Below are positions 9,344 to 17,871 of a DNA stretch of 49,892 nt, in pieces. The DNA lies in contig CAKZIX010000147.1 in NCBI GenBank assembly GCA_936936565.1, forward strand, positions 1-49,892. Reading direction: 5' to 3'. This DNA is from an uncultured Nocardiaceae bacterium. Lineage in GTDB: Bacteria > Actinomycetota > Actinomycetes > Mycobacteriales > Mycobacteriaceae. Within the stretch, counting starts at the first letter, position 1. The number at the start of each line of letters is the position of its first letter. Under the pieces are notes generated by a model. It was given only the letters and a program-made list of their open reading frames with translations. It did no database searches and was not told the origin of the DNA. Both the position numbers and the translations under genes were made by a program.

Positions 9344-10408
9344 TCAACCGTGCGTGGCCTGCGCGCCGCCCGAGGGCGTCTCGCGCAAGGACCGGCTCGC
9401 CCACTCGAGATGGCCGGTGATCGCGCGCATCGCACCCACGACACCGGTTTCGGTGTAGGCGAGATTGCGGATCCGGCAGAAGTCCCGCACGATCGGCCGC
9501 GCATGCCGAAAGTTGTTGCGCGGCATGGTCGGGAACAGATGGTGCTCGATCTGGTAGTTCAGACCGCCGTAGAGGAAGTCGACCAGCGGACCGGGCCGCA
9601 GGTTGCGGCTGGTCAGCACCTGACGTTCGAGCCAGCTGCCCGGCTCGCCCTCCACCACGGCCATGCCCTTGTGGTTGGGCGCGAACCCCAGCCCCAGGTA
9701 CGCCCCGACGAGCGCGTGGTAGACCACGATGAACGCCAGCGCCTGGCCGACGGGCAGCACCCAGAACACCGCCCCGAAGAAGATCACGAAGTGCGCGGCC
9801 ATCAGAATCGCTTCGAGCTTCTGGTGGCGCACCTCGCCGCGTTTGATCGCTCCGATCGAGGCCACTCGCAGTTTGAGCGTGTCCGTCGTGGTGAGCGGGA
9901 AGTACAGCCGGTGCTGATACTTCACGACGAAGCGCTTCCACCCTTGTCGCAGCCCGGCATGCTTGGGCGAGAAGATGGCGACCCGCCGGGTGATGTCGGG
10001 ATCGAGCTCGAGATGGTTCGGGTTGGCATGGTGACGGCCGTGGTGGGTCACCCACCAGCCGAAGCTGACCCCCAGCAGCACGTCCGCGATTCCGTAACCG
10101 ATGATCCAGGTGTTGCGCTTGGAGTGGGTGATCTCCTTGTGGCTCGCGTCGTGCACGATGTAGGCCAGTTGCACGGCCCAGAACGCGAGGTAGACGGCCA
10201 GCGCGAGCTGCCACCAGGAGTCGCCGAGCCAGACGAACGCCACCCAGCCGGCCGCGAAGGCCGCCAGGGTGAGCGTGATCTTCACGATGTAGTAGCGAGG
10301 CTGCATCTCGAGCAGCCCGGCCTGTTTCATGCGCCGTTTCAGTTCGGCGAACGCCACGGTATCGTCGGGCGCTTCGGCAATGAGGGCATCACCGTGCGGC
10401 GTGCTCAT
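9344..10408 (-). CDS. Membrane fatty-acyl desaturase (diiron, three histidine boxes)
   Basis: This 354-residue membrane protein has the three His boxes of acyl-lipid desaturases: HDASH (86-90), HHGRHH (122-127) and QIEHH (286-290). Hydrophobic segments lie at about 42-60, 67-85, 105-121 and 203-240. The QxxHH third box is typical of the front-end/delta-6-like and mycobacterial DesA3-like branch. It introduces a C=C bond with O2 and electrons from a ferredoxin or flavoprotein. Being in one operon with the ketosynthase and a halogenase, it probably shapes the acyl chain of the product; hydroxylase or acetylenase chemistry within the same fold cannot be excluded. Confidence 0.88.
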   Translation of the reverse strand: MSTPHGDALIAEAPDDTVAFAELKRRMKQAGLLEMQPRYYIVKITLTLAAFAAGWVAFVWLGDSWWQLALAVYLAFWAVQLAYIVHDASHKEITHSKRNTWIIGYGIADVLLGVSFGWWVTHHGRHHANPNHLELDPDITRRVAIFSPKHAGLRQGWKRFVVKYQHRLYFPLTTTDTLKLRVASIGAIKRGEVRHQKLEAILMAAHFVIFFGAVFWVLPVGQALAFIVVYHALVGAYLGLGFAPNHKGMAVVEGEPGSWLERQVLTSRNLRPGPLVDFLYGGLNYQIEHHLFPTMPRNNFRHARPIVRDFCRIRNLAYTETGVVGAMRAITGHLEWASRSLRETPSGGAQATHG

Positions 10409-10447
10409 GAGGACACCTCGATTTCTGTTCGAACTATCTTGTTTCGG

Positions 10448-12286
10448 TTACATCTGCGACTTGACGAGCTCGGCGTCCGGGACGGCAGCCGGCGGCGGTG
10501 GCACGGGCGCGGCCATGCGATCTGCGGAGAATCGGCGCAGCGCCGGCTGGTTGCGCCAGTCCCGATTCCAGTCCGCCAGCAGATCGCGCACGTACTGCCG
10601 GCTGGCCGAGCGGCTGCGCCGGAACTCGTCGGCGTAGGCCTCCCACGTTTCGCGCATCACCACCAGGGCGCCGCCGGTCATGTACTTGCCGCGCACCGAC
10701 GGCGGCGAGAAGAACTTGCCCCACACCAGGGTTCGCGCGTTGGGCAGCGGCCGGAACGAGCCGGCAGGCACGCGGTTGTGCGGATCGTCGAGGTGCCAGT
10801 TGGCCGGGCACAGCTTGCTCTCCGCCAGCAGCTCGTAGATCCGCGCGATGGCCTCGTCACGCGTCAGCTCGCCCGCCCGGTACGCGCGCATCGTGCGCAC
10901 TCCGGAGTCGAACAGGTGCTCGTAGGCGGGGTTGTCGATACCCTGCAGACCGCGGTAGGGCCGCCGCTCCAAACGTTCGAAGGCCGCCAGATCCTTGGTC
11001 TTCTCGAATTCGATCGCGACCTCGTTGAGCGAGTTGGTGCCGTAGGTGGTGCCCAGCGTCCAGATCCGGTACCAGGCGTCCCACAGCTTGAAGTCGTCGA
11101 AGGCGATGTAGCTGCTCGAGACCATGTCGTCGTAGTAGCGGAACATCCGCTTGATCCACACCTCGAGGTACTCGAAGTTCTCCGTCGCGAAATCCTTGGT
11201 CTGCACGGCCTTGATCAAGCGGCCGGCCAGCACGTTCAGCGTGGAGACGGTGACCGCCAGGCCGCTGGAGAACAGCGGATCGATGAAGTCGCTGGCGTGC
11301 GGCAGCAGGCACCACCGGTCCCCCACCACCTGCGAGGACGAGAACTGGCTGCGGTCGGTGGCGAAATACGGCCGGACCGCCCGCGCGCGCTCGAACTGCG
11401 CCGCGACGCTCGGGAACCGCGCCACGTGCTGCCAGAATTCCTCTTCCGGCGTGACGCCCTCGGGCCGCGGGTACCGGTCCAGATCCAGGTTGACCCCGAC
11501 GCTGCACAGCTCGCTCGGGCTGTTGGCGTGGTTGTCGAACGGGATGATCCAGAACCAGCCGCCGGGGAAGAAATGGTGCAGTGTCGCCTGGTGGAACGGG
11601 CTGATCAGCTTGTGTTCCTTGCGCGGCGGGGCCACCTCGTCGAACGGCTTCACGTTCACCATGTGGGTGAAGATCGTGCGCGAGCGGGTCCGGTACGGCG
11701 GCTCCTGGCGCAACCCGAACAGGTCCGGGATGGCGGCCTTGACGCCGCCGGCGTCGACGACGTAGGACGCCCGGAAGCTGCCCTTGTCCCGGGTGGCGAT
11801 GCTGACGCCGTCGGAGTCGAACTCGAGGTTGTCGACGAAGGTGTGCGTGTAGGCGGTGACGCCGTAGGACACCGCGACGTGGAACAGGTAGGCGTCGACG
11901 TCCTGGCGCAGGAAATGCGAGTCCGGGCCCAGCGGCGGTGCGAAGGTGAGGAACTGATTGCACTCGTCGGCGCGCATCGGCTCGCCCTCGCGGTGATAGA
12001 CGAAGCTGAAGCTGCGCTTGATGCCGCACGAGGCGGAGACCGTGCGCCGCACCGAACGATGGGTGGCCAGATTCTCCAATTCCGGGACACCGTAGCGACG
12101 GGCGATGTTGCGGAATCCGAAAGTCGTTTCCGGAATCGTCGACTCGCCGATGGCAAACCGCGGATGCGAGCTGCCTTCGATGAGCAGGACACGTACATTG
12201 TTCCGGGCGAGAACCGATGCGAGCACACTTCCGCCGATGCCGCCACCGATTATGGCGACATCGAATTCCCGAGGGGTCTGTGACAT
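10448..12286 (-). CDS. Flavin-dependent halogenase (second of two paralogues)
   Basis: This 612-residue flavoprotein is collinear with the product of 3452-5227. It has GGGIGG at 14-19, RFAIGEST just after the first beta-alpha-beta unit, WFWIIP (WxWxIP) at 244-249 and FIDPLFSSG (FxxPxxSxG) at 334-342. The C terminus is about 20 residues longer and proline/alanine-rich. ATG 12286 is preceded by GGAAGGA. It is the first gene of the operon that continues with desaturase, ketosynthase and oxidase. Two diverged full-length halogenases suggest two sites or two successive halogenations, but one might be a flavin monooxygenase without halide specificity. Confidence 0.82.
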   Translation of the reverse strand: MSQTPREFDVAIIGGGIGGSVLASVLARNNVRVLLIEGSSHPRFAIGESTIPETTFGFRNIARRYGVPELENLATHRSVRRTVSASCGIKRSFSFVYHREGEPMRADECNQFLTFAPPLGPDSHFLRQDVDAYLFHVAVSYGVTAYTHTFVDNLEFDSDGVSIATRDKGSFRASYVVDAGGVKAAIPDLFGLRQEPPYRTRSRTIFTHMVNVKPFDEVAPPRKEHKLISPFHQATLHHFFPGGWFWIIPFDNHANSPSELCSVGVNLDLDRYPRPEGVTPEEEFWQHVARFPSVAAQFERARAVRPYFATDRSQFSSSQVVGDRWCLLPHASDFIDPLFSSGLAVTVSTLNVLAGRLIKAVQTKDFATENFEYLEVWIKRMFRYYDDMVSSSYIAFDDFKLWDAWYRIWTLGTTYGTNSLNEVAIEFEKTKDLAAFERLERRPYRGLQGIDNPAYEHLFDSGVRTMRAYRAGELTRDEAIARIYELLAESKLCPANWHLDDPHNRVPAGSFRPLPNARTLVWGKFFSPPSVRGKYMTGGALVVMRETWEAYADEFRRSRSASRQYVRDLLADWNRDWRNQPALRRFSADRMAAPVPPPPAAVPDAELVKSQM

Positions 12287-12334
12287 GGTGTCGATCCTTC
12301 CTTTTTGCGCACCTCGCAGTGTTCGTGAATCGCA

Positions 12335-12352
12335 TGAAACGCCGCTGAAACC
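12335..12352 (+). promoter_or_regulatory. SARP-type direct repeat in the halogenase 2 / SnoaL divergent promoter
   Basis: TGAAACG, CCGC, TGAAACC on the plus strand: 7-mers with an 11-bp period, the same layout as at 5364 and 23038. A TAGACT -10-like hexamer follows at 12368-12373, 15 bases after the repeat. A further inverted copy (CGTTTCAG) lies at about 12375-12382, so the site could serve both directions. Confidence 0.5.
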
Positions 12353-12453
12353 GGCCGTGCCGGCCGGTAGACTCCGTTTCAGCACCGATGGCGATTGTTG
12401 GAAACACTTTGTCGCTGCCACGGACATTCGAAGGCCCGGAAGGATCGCGCAAA

Positions 12454-12927
12454 ATGATACTGACCGCCGAGGCGCTGCGGATCGTCGATCACTACACCCG
12501 GGCCTGGGCCGCACCGACCGTGCACGCGTGGGACGGCATGTTTCACCCGGACGCGCGATTCATCCAGCCGCTGTTGCGCGACGCACCCGACATGCAGACC
12601 TACCATCGCCAGGTCGAACGCATGCTCTACCTCGCGCCGGACCTCGTCGGAACGGTGGAACGCGTTGCGCAAGACGGGGATACGATCGCCATCGAGCTCA
12701 CGCTGACAGGCACCATCGGGGGCCGGCCGATCAGCTGGACGCTGGTCGACCTGATCGGTGTGCGCGACGGGCTGGGCACCTACCGACGTGCCTTCTTCGA
12801 TCCCACGCCGTTGGCCATTGCGCTGTGCACCCGTCCGCGCGCATGGTATCGGTGGTGGCGCTCCGGAATTTGGCCGCTGACGTTTCGCCAGCAGCTGCCC
12901 GGGCTGCGCACGGTACCGCGCCCCTGA
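12454..12927 (+). CDS. SnoaL/NTF2-like small protein
   Basis: This 157-residue protein has the pattern of an NTF2-like cone fold. It starts with a helix (ILTAEALRIVDHYTRAW), then WDGMFHPDARFIQPLL and later strands ending in a hydrophobic/aromatic tail. SnoaL-like proteins act as cyclases, hydratases or isomerases, or as ligand-binding scaffolds in biosynthesis. ATG 12454 is preceded by GGAAGGA; an upstream in-frame ATG (12388) lacks a Shine-Dalgarno sequence. It is followed after 54 bases by another protein of exactly the same length, and both are divergent from halogenase 2. The specific function is unknown. Confidence 0.65.
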   Translation: MILTAEALRIVDHYTRAWAAPTVHAWDGMFHPDARFIQPLLRDAPDMQTYHRQVERMLYLAPDLVGTVERVAQDGDTIAIELTLTGTIGGRPISWTLVDLIGVRDGLGTYRRAFFDPTPLAIALCTRPRAWYRWWRSGIWPLTFRQQLPGLRTVPRP

Positions 12928-12981
12928 ATTGAACCCGTCGTCGTCCCCCCCGAGTAACGACCCACCGAAGAAGGAAACACC

Positions 12982-13455
12982 ATGACCGTCAGCGAACGCC
13001 CCAAAATTGTCCCGCTGGATGCTGCCGCATTTGCCGCCGACGCCGAACGCGTCACCAACGAAGTGCTGCTGGAAGAATGGCTGAGCCTTTACCATCCCGA
13101 GGCGGTCGCCGAATGGATGATGGACGGCGCCTACGAACGCCACGAGGGGTTGCCGGCCATTCGCGTGGCTGCCACCGGATTGGCGCGCGTCTGGAAAGAA
13201 CACAATCTGCAGGTAAAGAAGACCGTCGAATGTGCCGACGACGAAAGCATCGTGCTCACCTGGCGGGGCGGATTCCGCGGCGGCAGCAAGCAGTTCGGGA
13301 CGGAAATCTGGACGTTGCGCGACGGGTTGGTGGTACGCCACCAGATGTACGGATATTTCGACGTCCGGTCGAGTGATTCCTGGCTGGCCCGACTGCGGGT
13401 GTTCGCCAGCGATCCGCGTACCACCATCGCGCTCGTCCTGAATTCCCGGCACTGA
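12982..13455 (+). CDS. SnoaL/NTF2-like small protein
   Basis: This 157-residue protein begins with a helical segment (VTNEVLLEEWLSLYHPEAVAEWM) and continues with strands and a W-x-L-R-DGLVVRHQMYGYFD segment, typical of the NTF2-like/SnoaL superfamily. It follows the previous SnoaL-like gene by 54 bases with AAGAAGGA before the ATG. Its stop lies three bases from the stop of the convergent antiporter gene. Equal length and tandem position suggest an old duplication, or two subunits of one dimer, with the precursor-binding cavity altered. No catalytic residues can be assigned. Confidence 0.65.
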   Translation: MTVSERPKIVPLDAAAFAADAERVTNEVLLEEWLSLYHPEAVAEWMMDGAYERHEGLPAIRVAATGLARVWKEHNLQVKKTVECADDESIVLTWRGGFRGGSKQFGTEIWTLRDGLVVRHQMYGYFDVRSSDSWLARLRVFASDPRTTIALVLNSRH

Positions 13456-13458
13456 CCC

Positions 13459-14790
13459 TCAGCTGGCGGCGCGCTCGTCGCCGCCGTCGTCGCGGGTCAA
13501 TGCGAAGGTTCGCTTGGCCCGCGCCGACTCCTCCTCGGTCACCTCGGCGCGCAGCATCGCGCGGCGCAGGATCGGCGGCGCCATCACCGAGGTGACGATC
13601 GCGACGAGGATCAGCACGGTGTAGGCCTCGATGCCGAGCACCCCCAGCCGCAGCCCCACCATCGCGATCACGACCTCGATCACGCCGCGCGCGTTCATGC
13701 CGGCGCCGAGCGCGACACATTCGTGGTTCTGCAGCCCGCTGAGCTTGCCGCCGACGAACGCGCCGAGAAACTTGCCGATGATCGCGAGGGCGAGAATCCC
13801 CAGCGCCGCCAGCAGCAATCCCGGATGCGCCAGCGCGGACAGGTCCATCCGCAGCCCGGCAGTGGCGAAGAACAGCGGCGCGAGCACCGCGACCACGAGG
13901 GTGTTCAGCGGCGCGAGCCGGGACAGATCGACCCCGCTGGAGCCGATCAGGATGCCGACGACGAACGTGCCGAGGATCGCTTCCAGCCCCATCGCATGCG
14001 TCGCCGCCGCGCTGGCCAGCAACAACACCACGGTGGCACCGATCGTGTGCTTCGGATCGCCGGTGCGCTCGGCCCGCTGCAAGATCCACCGCACCAGCCG
14101 GCGCCCGACCAGGATCGCGAACGCCACCACGAACACCAGGTATGCCAGCGAGGTCAGCACCGTGTCGGTGCGCACCCCGTAGGTGGCCATCGCCGCGACG
14201 ATCGACAACAGGAACCATCCGATCGCGTCGTCGATCATGCCCGCGGTGAGGATCAGCTGGCCGACGTTGCGATGGGTCAGTTTCAGCTCCATCAGGGTCT
14301 TGGCGATCACCGGAATGGCCGAGACACACAGCGCGATGCCCATGAATCCGGCGAACACGGCCGGATCGGTGCCGGCCGGGCGCAGCGGGGTGGGCAATAT
14401 CAGGCCCACTCCGATGCCCATGGCGAGCGGAACCAGCAGCCCGGCGAGGCTCACCTTGAACGCGCTGCCCACCCGTTCGCGCAGCGCGCCCAGCTCGAGC
14501 TGCATGCCGGCCAGGCCGACCAGCATCAGCACGCCGAACTGGCCGACCGCGTCGATCAGGTGCATCTGCTCGGGCTTGGCGGGAAACAGCCAGTTCGACG
14601 CGGCCGGCGCGAGATGTCCGAACAGCGACGGACCGAGCACCACACCGGCCAACAGCTCGCCGGTGACCGCGGGCATGCCGAGCCGGACACTGAGCGCCCC
14701 GAACAGCCGGGCCGTGGCCAGTAGCACCGCCAGGGCGGTGAGCAGCAACAGCAGACCGTGCGCCGGAATCGGCGGAACGGGAGTCGTCAT
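13459..14790 (-). CDS. Cation:proton antiporter (CPA2/KefB-like Na+/H+ exchanger family)
   Basis: This 443-residue protein has about twelve hydrophobic segments and motifs of the CPA2 family (TGELLAGVVLGPSLFGHL near the N terminus; ALCVSAIPVIAKTL; AGMIDDAIGW with the paired Asp residues used in ion exchange; GAGMNARGVIEVVIA near the C terminus). It would exchange K+ or Na+ for H+ across the inner membrane. There is no C-terminal TrkA-N domain. ATG overlaps the stop of the upstream oxidase gene (ATGA), so it is the last gene of the large minus-strand operon. In a natural-product locus it may serve self-protection or export, but that is inference. Confidence 0.85.
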   Translation of the reverse strand: MTTPVPPIPAHGLLLLLTALAVLLATARLFGALSVRLGMPAVTGELLAGVVLGPSLFGHLAPAASNWLFPAKPEQMHLIDAVGQFGVLMLVGLAGMQLELGALRERVGSAFKVSLAGLLVPLAMGIGVGLILPTPLRPAGTDPAVFAGFMGIALCVSAIPVIAKTLMELKLTHRNVGQLILTAGMIDDAIGWFLLSIVAAMATYGVRTDTVLTSLAYLVFVVAFAILVGRRLVRWILQRAERTGDPKHTIGATVVLLLASAAATHAMGLEAILGTFVVGILIGSSGVDLSRLAPLNTLVVAVLAPLFFATAGLRMDLSALAHPGLLLAALGILALAIIGKFLGAFVGGKLSGLQNHECVALGAGMNARGVIEVVIAMVGLRLGVLGIEAYTVLILVAIVTSVMAPPILRRAMLRAEVTEEESARAKRTFALTRDDGGDERAAS

Positions 14791-16169
14791 CGTTGTCCGC
14801 TCCTTGCGAGGATGGGCACGTCGAGTGCGGCGTCGGCGCGCGCCTGCGGCACCTGTGCGCGGTTGAGGTCGTAGCGGTCGGCGGCGTCGAGCACCCGCAG
14901 GTAGGCACCAATTCCCTTGGTGCGGCCCGCTTTCGTCGGCACGACGGGACCCGAGCTGCGGTACCACGGCAGGCCGGGCGCCGACCGGCCTGCCGACATC
15001 CGGGCGAACTGCCAGGCCGTCTCCACCGACATGGCGAGACCGTTGGCACACCACGAGCCGGCATAGGTGACACCGTCGCGGGTGGGCACCGAACCGACGA
15101 CCGGCAACCGGTCGAAGGTGCTGGCAAACAGCCCCGACCAGCGCGCCTCGACCGCCACGCCGGCGAGCGCCGGGAAACGCACCCGCATCTCGTGTTCGAG
15201 GCGGCGGTGCAGCCGGACCGCGCGCGCGGCGTCGGCGTCGCGGTCGGCCAGCGGCACCACCGGTGGCGCGCCGCCCAACACGAGCCGGTTGTCACCGGTG
15301 ATCCGGTAGTGGTTGAAGAACCGCCGCTTGTCGACGATGCCGCCACGACCGTGCCAGCCCAGTCCGGCGCGCTGACTCGCCGACAGCGGCTCGGTGGCCA
15401 GCATGTAGCCGCGCATCGCGACGATGCGGTTGGGGTACGGATTCAGCGGCCCGGCGTAGCCGTCGACGGCCAGCAGCACCCGCTCCGACGTCAGGTGCCC
15501 GAGCGTGGTCACACAGGTCGGGATCCCATTGCGCACCGGCACGTCGAGCACCCGGCTGCCCTCGTAGATCTCGACCCCCATCCGGCGCAGCACGCCGGCC
15601 AGCCCGGCGAGCAGCCGATACGGGTCGACCAGGATCACGGTGTGATGGGAATAGGCCGCCACGTAGCCCGCGCCGGCGTGCTCGTACACCGCATGACCCT
15701 GGTGCCATTCCACCTCGTAGCCGAGTTCGCCCAGGATGTCGGCGTCGGCACGCAGGTGCCGCGCCTGCGAGGAGGTCAGCGCGGCGTGGGTGAACGGCTC
15801 GCACTTCAGGTCGCAGTCGATGCCCTCGGCGCGGATCAGCTCGCGCAGCAACACGACGCCGTGCTGGACCGCACCGAAGGCGGCCACGGCCGTCAGGTGG
15901 CCGAACTTCTTGCGGAACCGGCCGAGCGGCATGCCGAGGCCGGGGCCGACGATGCCGCCGTTGCGTCCGCTCGCGCCGGCACCGATGCGCTCGGCCTCCA
16001 GCACGACCACCCGCGCGCTCGGCGTGGTCTTCTTCAGGTAGTAGGCGGCGCAGAGCCCGGCGAGCCCGCCGCCGACGACGGCGACGTCGGCCTCGTGGGC
16101 GCCGCGCAGCGGCGCTCCGGCCTCCGGCAGTACCGCGGGCCACCAGATCGGTGCGGTTTCTTCGTACAC
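14787..16169 (-). CDS. FAD-dependent amine/amino-acid oxidase (DAO family), second of two
   Basis: This 460-residue protein starts at GTG 16169, preceded by GGAGG at six bases spacing. It begins with WWPAVLPEAG, a sequence type seen in gamma-glutamylputrescine oxidase-like proteins. It then has the FAD motif VVGGGLAGLCAAYYL (about 32-46), GAGASGRNGGIVG, and the C-terminal FAD contact WCANGLAMS. The family oxidises amines with release of H2O2. It follows the flavin reductase by 13 bases and overlaps the antiporter by ATGA. The N terminus and GRNGG motif differ from the paralogue at 6958-8283, so the two probably act on different intermediates. Confidence 0.82.
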   Translation of the reverse strand: MYEETAPIWWPAVLPEAGAPLRGAHEADVAVVGGGLAGLCAAYYLKKTTPSARVVVLEAERIGAGASGRNGGIVGPGLGMPLGRFRKKFGHLTAVAAFGAVQHGVVLLRELIRAEGIDCDLKCEPFTHAALTSSQARHLRADADILGELGYEVEWHQGHAVYEHAGAGYVAAYSHHTVILVDPYRLLAGLAGVLRRMGVEIYEGSRVLDVPVRNGIPTCVTTLGHLTSERVLLAVDGYAGPLNPYPNRIVAMRGYMLATEPLSASQRAGLGWHGRGGIVDKRRFFNHYRITGDNRLVLGGAPPVVPLADRDADAARAVRLHRRLEHEMRVRFPALAGVAVEARWSGLFASTFDRLPVVGSVPTRDGVTYAGSWCANGLAMSVETAWQFARMSAGRSAPGLPWYRSSGPVVPTKAGRTKGIGAYLRVLDAADRYDLNRAQVPQARADAALDVPILARSGQR

Positions 16170-16182
16170 GATGATCCTCCGA

Positions 16183-16707
16183 TCAGTCGGCGATGCGCCG
16201 GAAAGCCTGGCCGTGCCATACGAGCGGGCGGGCCGAACCCGCGGCAGCGGCGATGACTTCGCCGACCACGAGCACGTGGTCGCCGTACTGCTTGACGTCG
16301 CGCAACAGGCACACCGACCACGCCATGTTCTCGACGAGCACCGGCACCCCAAGGACGTGCCGATAGCTCGTCCCGGTGAACCGGGCCCCGCCGGCGGTGG
16401 CGAAGTCCTCGGCGATCTGCTGTTGGTGTTCGGCCATGAGCTGCACCGAGAACGCCCGGCTGCGTTCGATGGCGGCCAGCGTCGACGATCCGACCGCGAT
16501 GCACACCAGCAGCAGCGGCGGCCGCAACGACAGCGAGGTGACCGACGATGCGGTCAGGCCGACGGGCCCGCGCGAGCCTTCGGCCGACACGATCGACACC
16601 CCGCCGGTGAGCTTGCGGTACAACCGCAGACACCGGTCGGGCTCCAGTCCCGGATCGCCGTCGAATTCGGCGGTTTCTTGCATGGCTTCGGCGGAAACGG
16701 TCTGCAT
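16183..16707 (-). CDS. Flavin reductase (HpaC/VlmR-like, flavin_Reduct domain)
   Basis: This 174-residue protein is a single flavin-reductase domain. It has an N-terminal helix (YRKLTGGVSIVSAEG), then GLTASSVTSLSLRPPLLLVCIA (the flavin-binding segment of the HpaC/PheA2/VlmR family) and a late HVLVVGEV strand. It reduces FMN or FAD with NAD(P)H and releases it to a partner oxygenase. It lies 27 bases after an acyl-CoA-dehydrogenase-like gene that would be the partner in a two-component flavin monooxygenase, as in VlmH/VlmR of valanimycin biosynthesis. It could also supply FADH2 to the two halogenases. Confidence 0.88.
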   Translation of the reverse strand: MQTVSAEAMQETAEFDGDPGLEPDRCLRLYRKLTGGVSIVSAEGSRGPVGLTASSVTSLSLRPPLLLVCIAVGSSTLAAIERSRAFSVQLMAEHQQQIAEDFATAGGARFTGTSYRHVLGVPVLVENMAWSVCLLRDVKQYGDHVLVVGEVIAAAAGSARPLVWHGQAFRRIAD

Positions 16708-16734
16708 CTGGTCACCTCGTTTTCGGTTGGGTGG

Positions 16735-17871
16735 TCACCCGACGCGCAGTGGACTGCCGCCGAAGTACCGGATCAGGGGCACGGCCATCCGGGAACGCGA
16801 GGGCGGATGGAACGCCAGGCAGTTCACCGCCGCCGCCAGGTAGCCGATGTCGTCGGAGCCCATGAAGTTGAGCCCGCCGAGCAGTTCCACAGCGCGCGGG
16901 GTGACGGCGGCGATCGCGTCCTGCACGGCGTAGCGGACGAGCAGCGCATCGACGAGCAGTTCGACGTCGTGTTCGCGTTCGGGTAGCTGGCGCGCCAGGT
17001 TCTCGACCGCCGCCATCGCCGACTCGACGGTGGTGACGAGGTCGAGCCGCGTGGCTTCGGCGACGCGGTCCAAGGCGATGGCCCGCTCGACGAGTGCGCT
17101 GGCGATGCCGAGGTAGGAACCCATGACCATGAGCTCGAACCAGGCGAACGCGGCCGTCTGGATCTCGTCGATGCGCCCGTCGTCGGCGACGTCGGTGCGC
17201 AACACCCGATCCATGGGCACCGCCACGTCGTCGACCGCCACCTGGTGGCTTTCGGCGGCGGCCAGCGCGAAACTCGACCAGAACGGGTTGACGACGACGC
17301 CGGGGTCGTCGGCGTCGAGCACCGCGACGGCGAGTTGTTCGCCGGTTCCCGACGCCGCCGGCACCAGCACGCTCACCGCCAGCAGATCCATCGAATGGGC
17401 CAGGCTGCACGGCCGCTTGATGCCGGTGATCCGCAGCCCGTCCGGTCCCGGCGTCGCCGCCATCGACGGGGCGAGCACCCTGCCGTCGGAACGGCTTTCC
17501 GACAGACCCGACGCCACCAGCTGGTTCTTGGTGGCGATCGACTTGAGCAGCACGCCCCCGTCGACCCCGGAGTTGGACACCAGCGTGAGCGTGCACACCG
17601 AGTAGTGGTGCATCGCCGTCGCCACGCCCAGCGACGGCGAGCGCGCGGCGATCGCCCGCTGCACGCGGACCGCCTGCAGCGCACCCGCGCCCTTGCCGCC
17701 GTAATCCGACGGCACGAGCAGACCGGGCCCGCCGAAGCGGCGGAACTCGGCGACCGCGGTCGAGCCGGTGCCTTCCAGCTCGGCCAGCGCAATGGTGGCC
17801 AGCACCTCGTCGAGCCCGGGCAGCAGCCGGTGCAGCTCGTCGCGCTCGCGCCGCAGGAACCGGGTTCTCAT
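16735..17871 (-). CDS. Acyl-CoA-dehydrogenase-fold flavoprotein, candidate flavin-dependent N-hydroxylase (first)
   Basis: This 378-residue protein has the acyl-CoA dehydrogenase layout (helical N-domain, GGPGLLVPSDYGGKGAG, a middle strand domain, helical C-domain). The C-terminal region where dehydrogenases carry the catalytic Glu (YEG) instead reads LGGLNFMGSDDIGYLAAA, then AFHPPSR, with no Glu. This is expected for ACAD-fold flavin monooxygenases of the HsaA/DszC/VlmH kind. With the adjacent flavin reductase it would N-hydroxylate an amine. The start overlaps the stop of the membrane-protein gene (ATGA). The gene at 20167-21303 encodes a paralogue of identical length. Amine specificity is inferred from context. 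Confidence 0.7.
   Translation of the reverse strand: MRTRFLRRERDELHRLLPGLDEVLATIALAELEGTGSTAVAEFRRFGGPGLLVPSDYGGKGAGALQAVRVQRAIAARSPSLGVATAMHHYSVCTLTLVSNSGVDGGVLLKSIATKNQLVASGLSESRSDGRVLAPSMAATPGPDGLRITGIKRPCSLAHSMDLLAVSVLVPAASGTGEQLAVAVLDADDPGVVVNPFWSSFALAAAESHQVAVDDVAVPMDRVLRTDVADDGRIDEIQTAAFAWFELMVMGSYLGIASALVERAIALDRVAEATRLDLVTTVESAMAAVENLARQLPEREHDVELLVDALLVRYAVQDAIAAVTPRAVELLGGLNFMGSDDIGYLAAAVNCLAFHPPSRSRMAVPLIRYFGGSPLRVG

Noticed and set aside
7982..12283. Very long open frame on the plus strand (about 1430 codons)
   Set aside because: It runs antisense to four well supported genes (oxidase, ketosynthase, desaturase, halogenase); composition is typical of a shadow frame.
16735..17871. 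Beta-oxidation acyl-CoA dehydrogenase
   Set aside because: The C-terminal catalytic Glu motif is missing and a flavin reductase gene follows directly.
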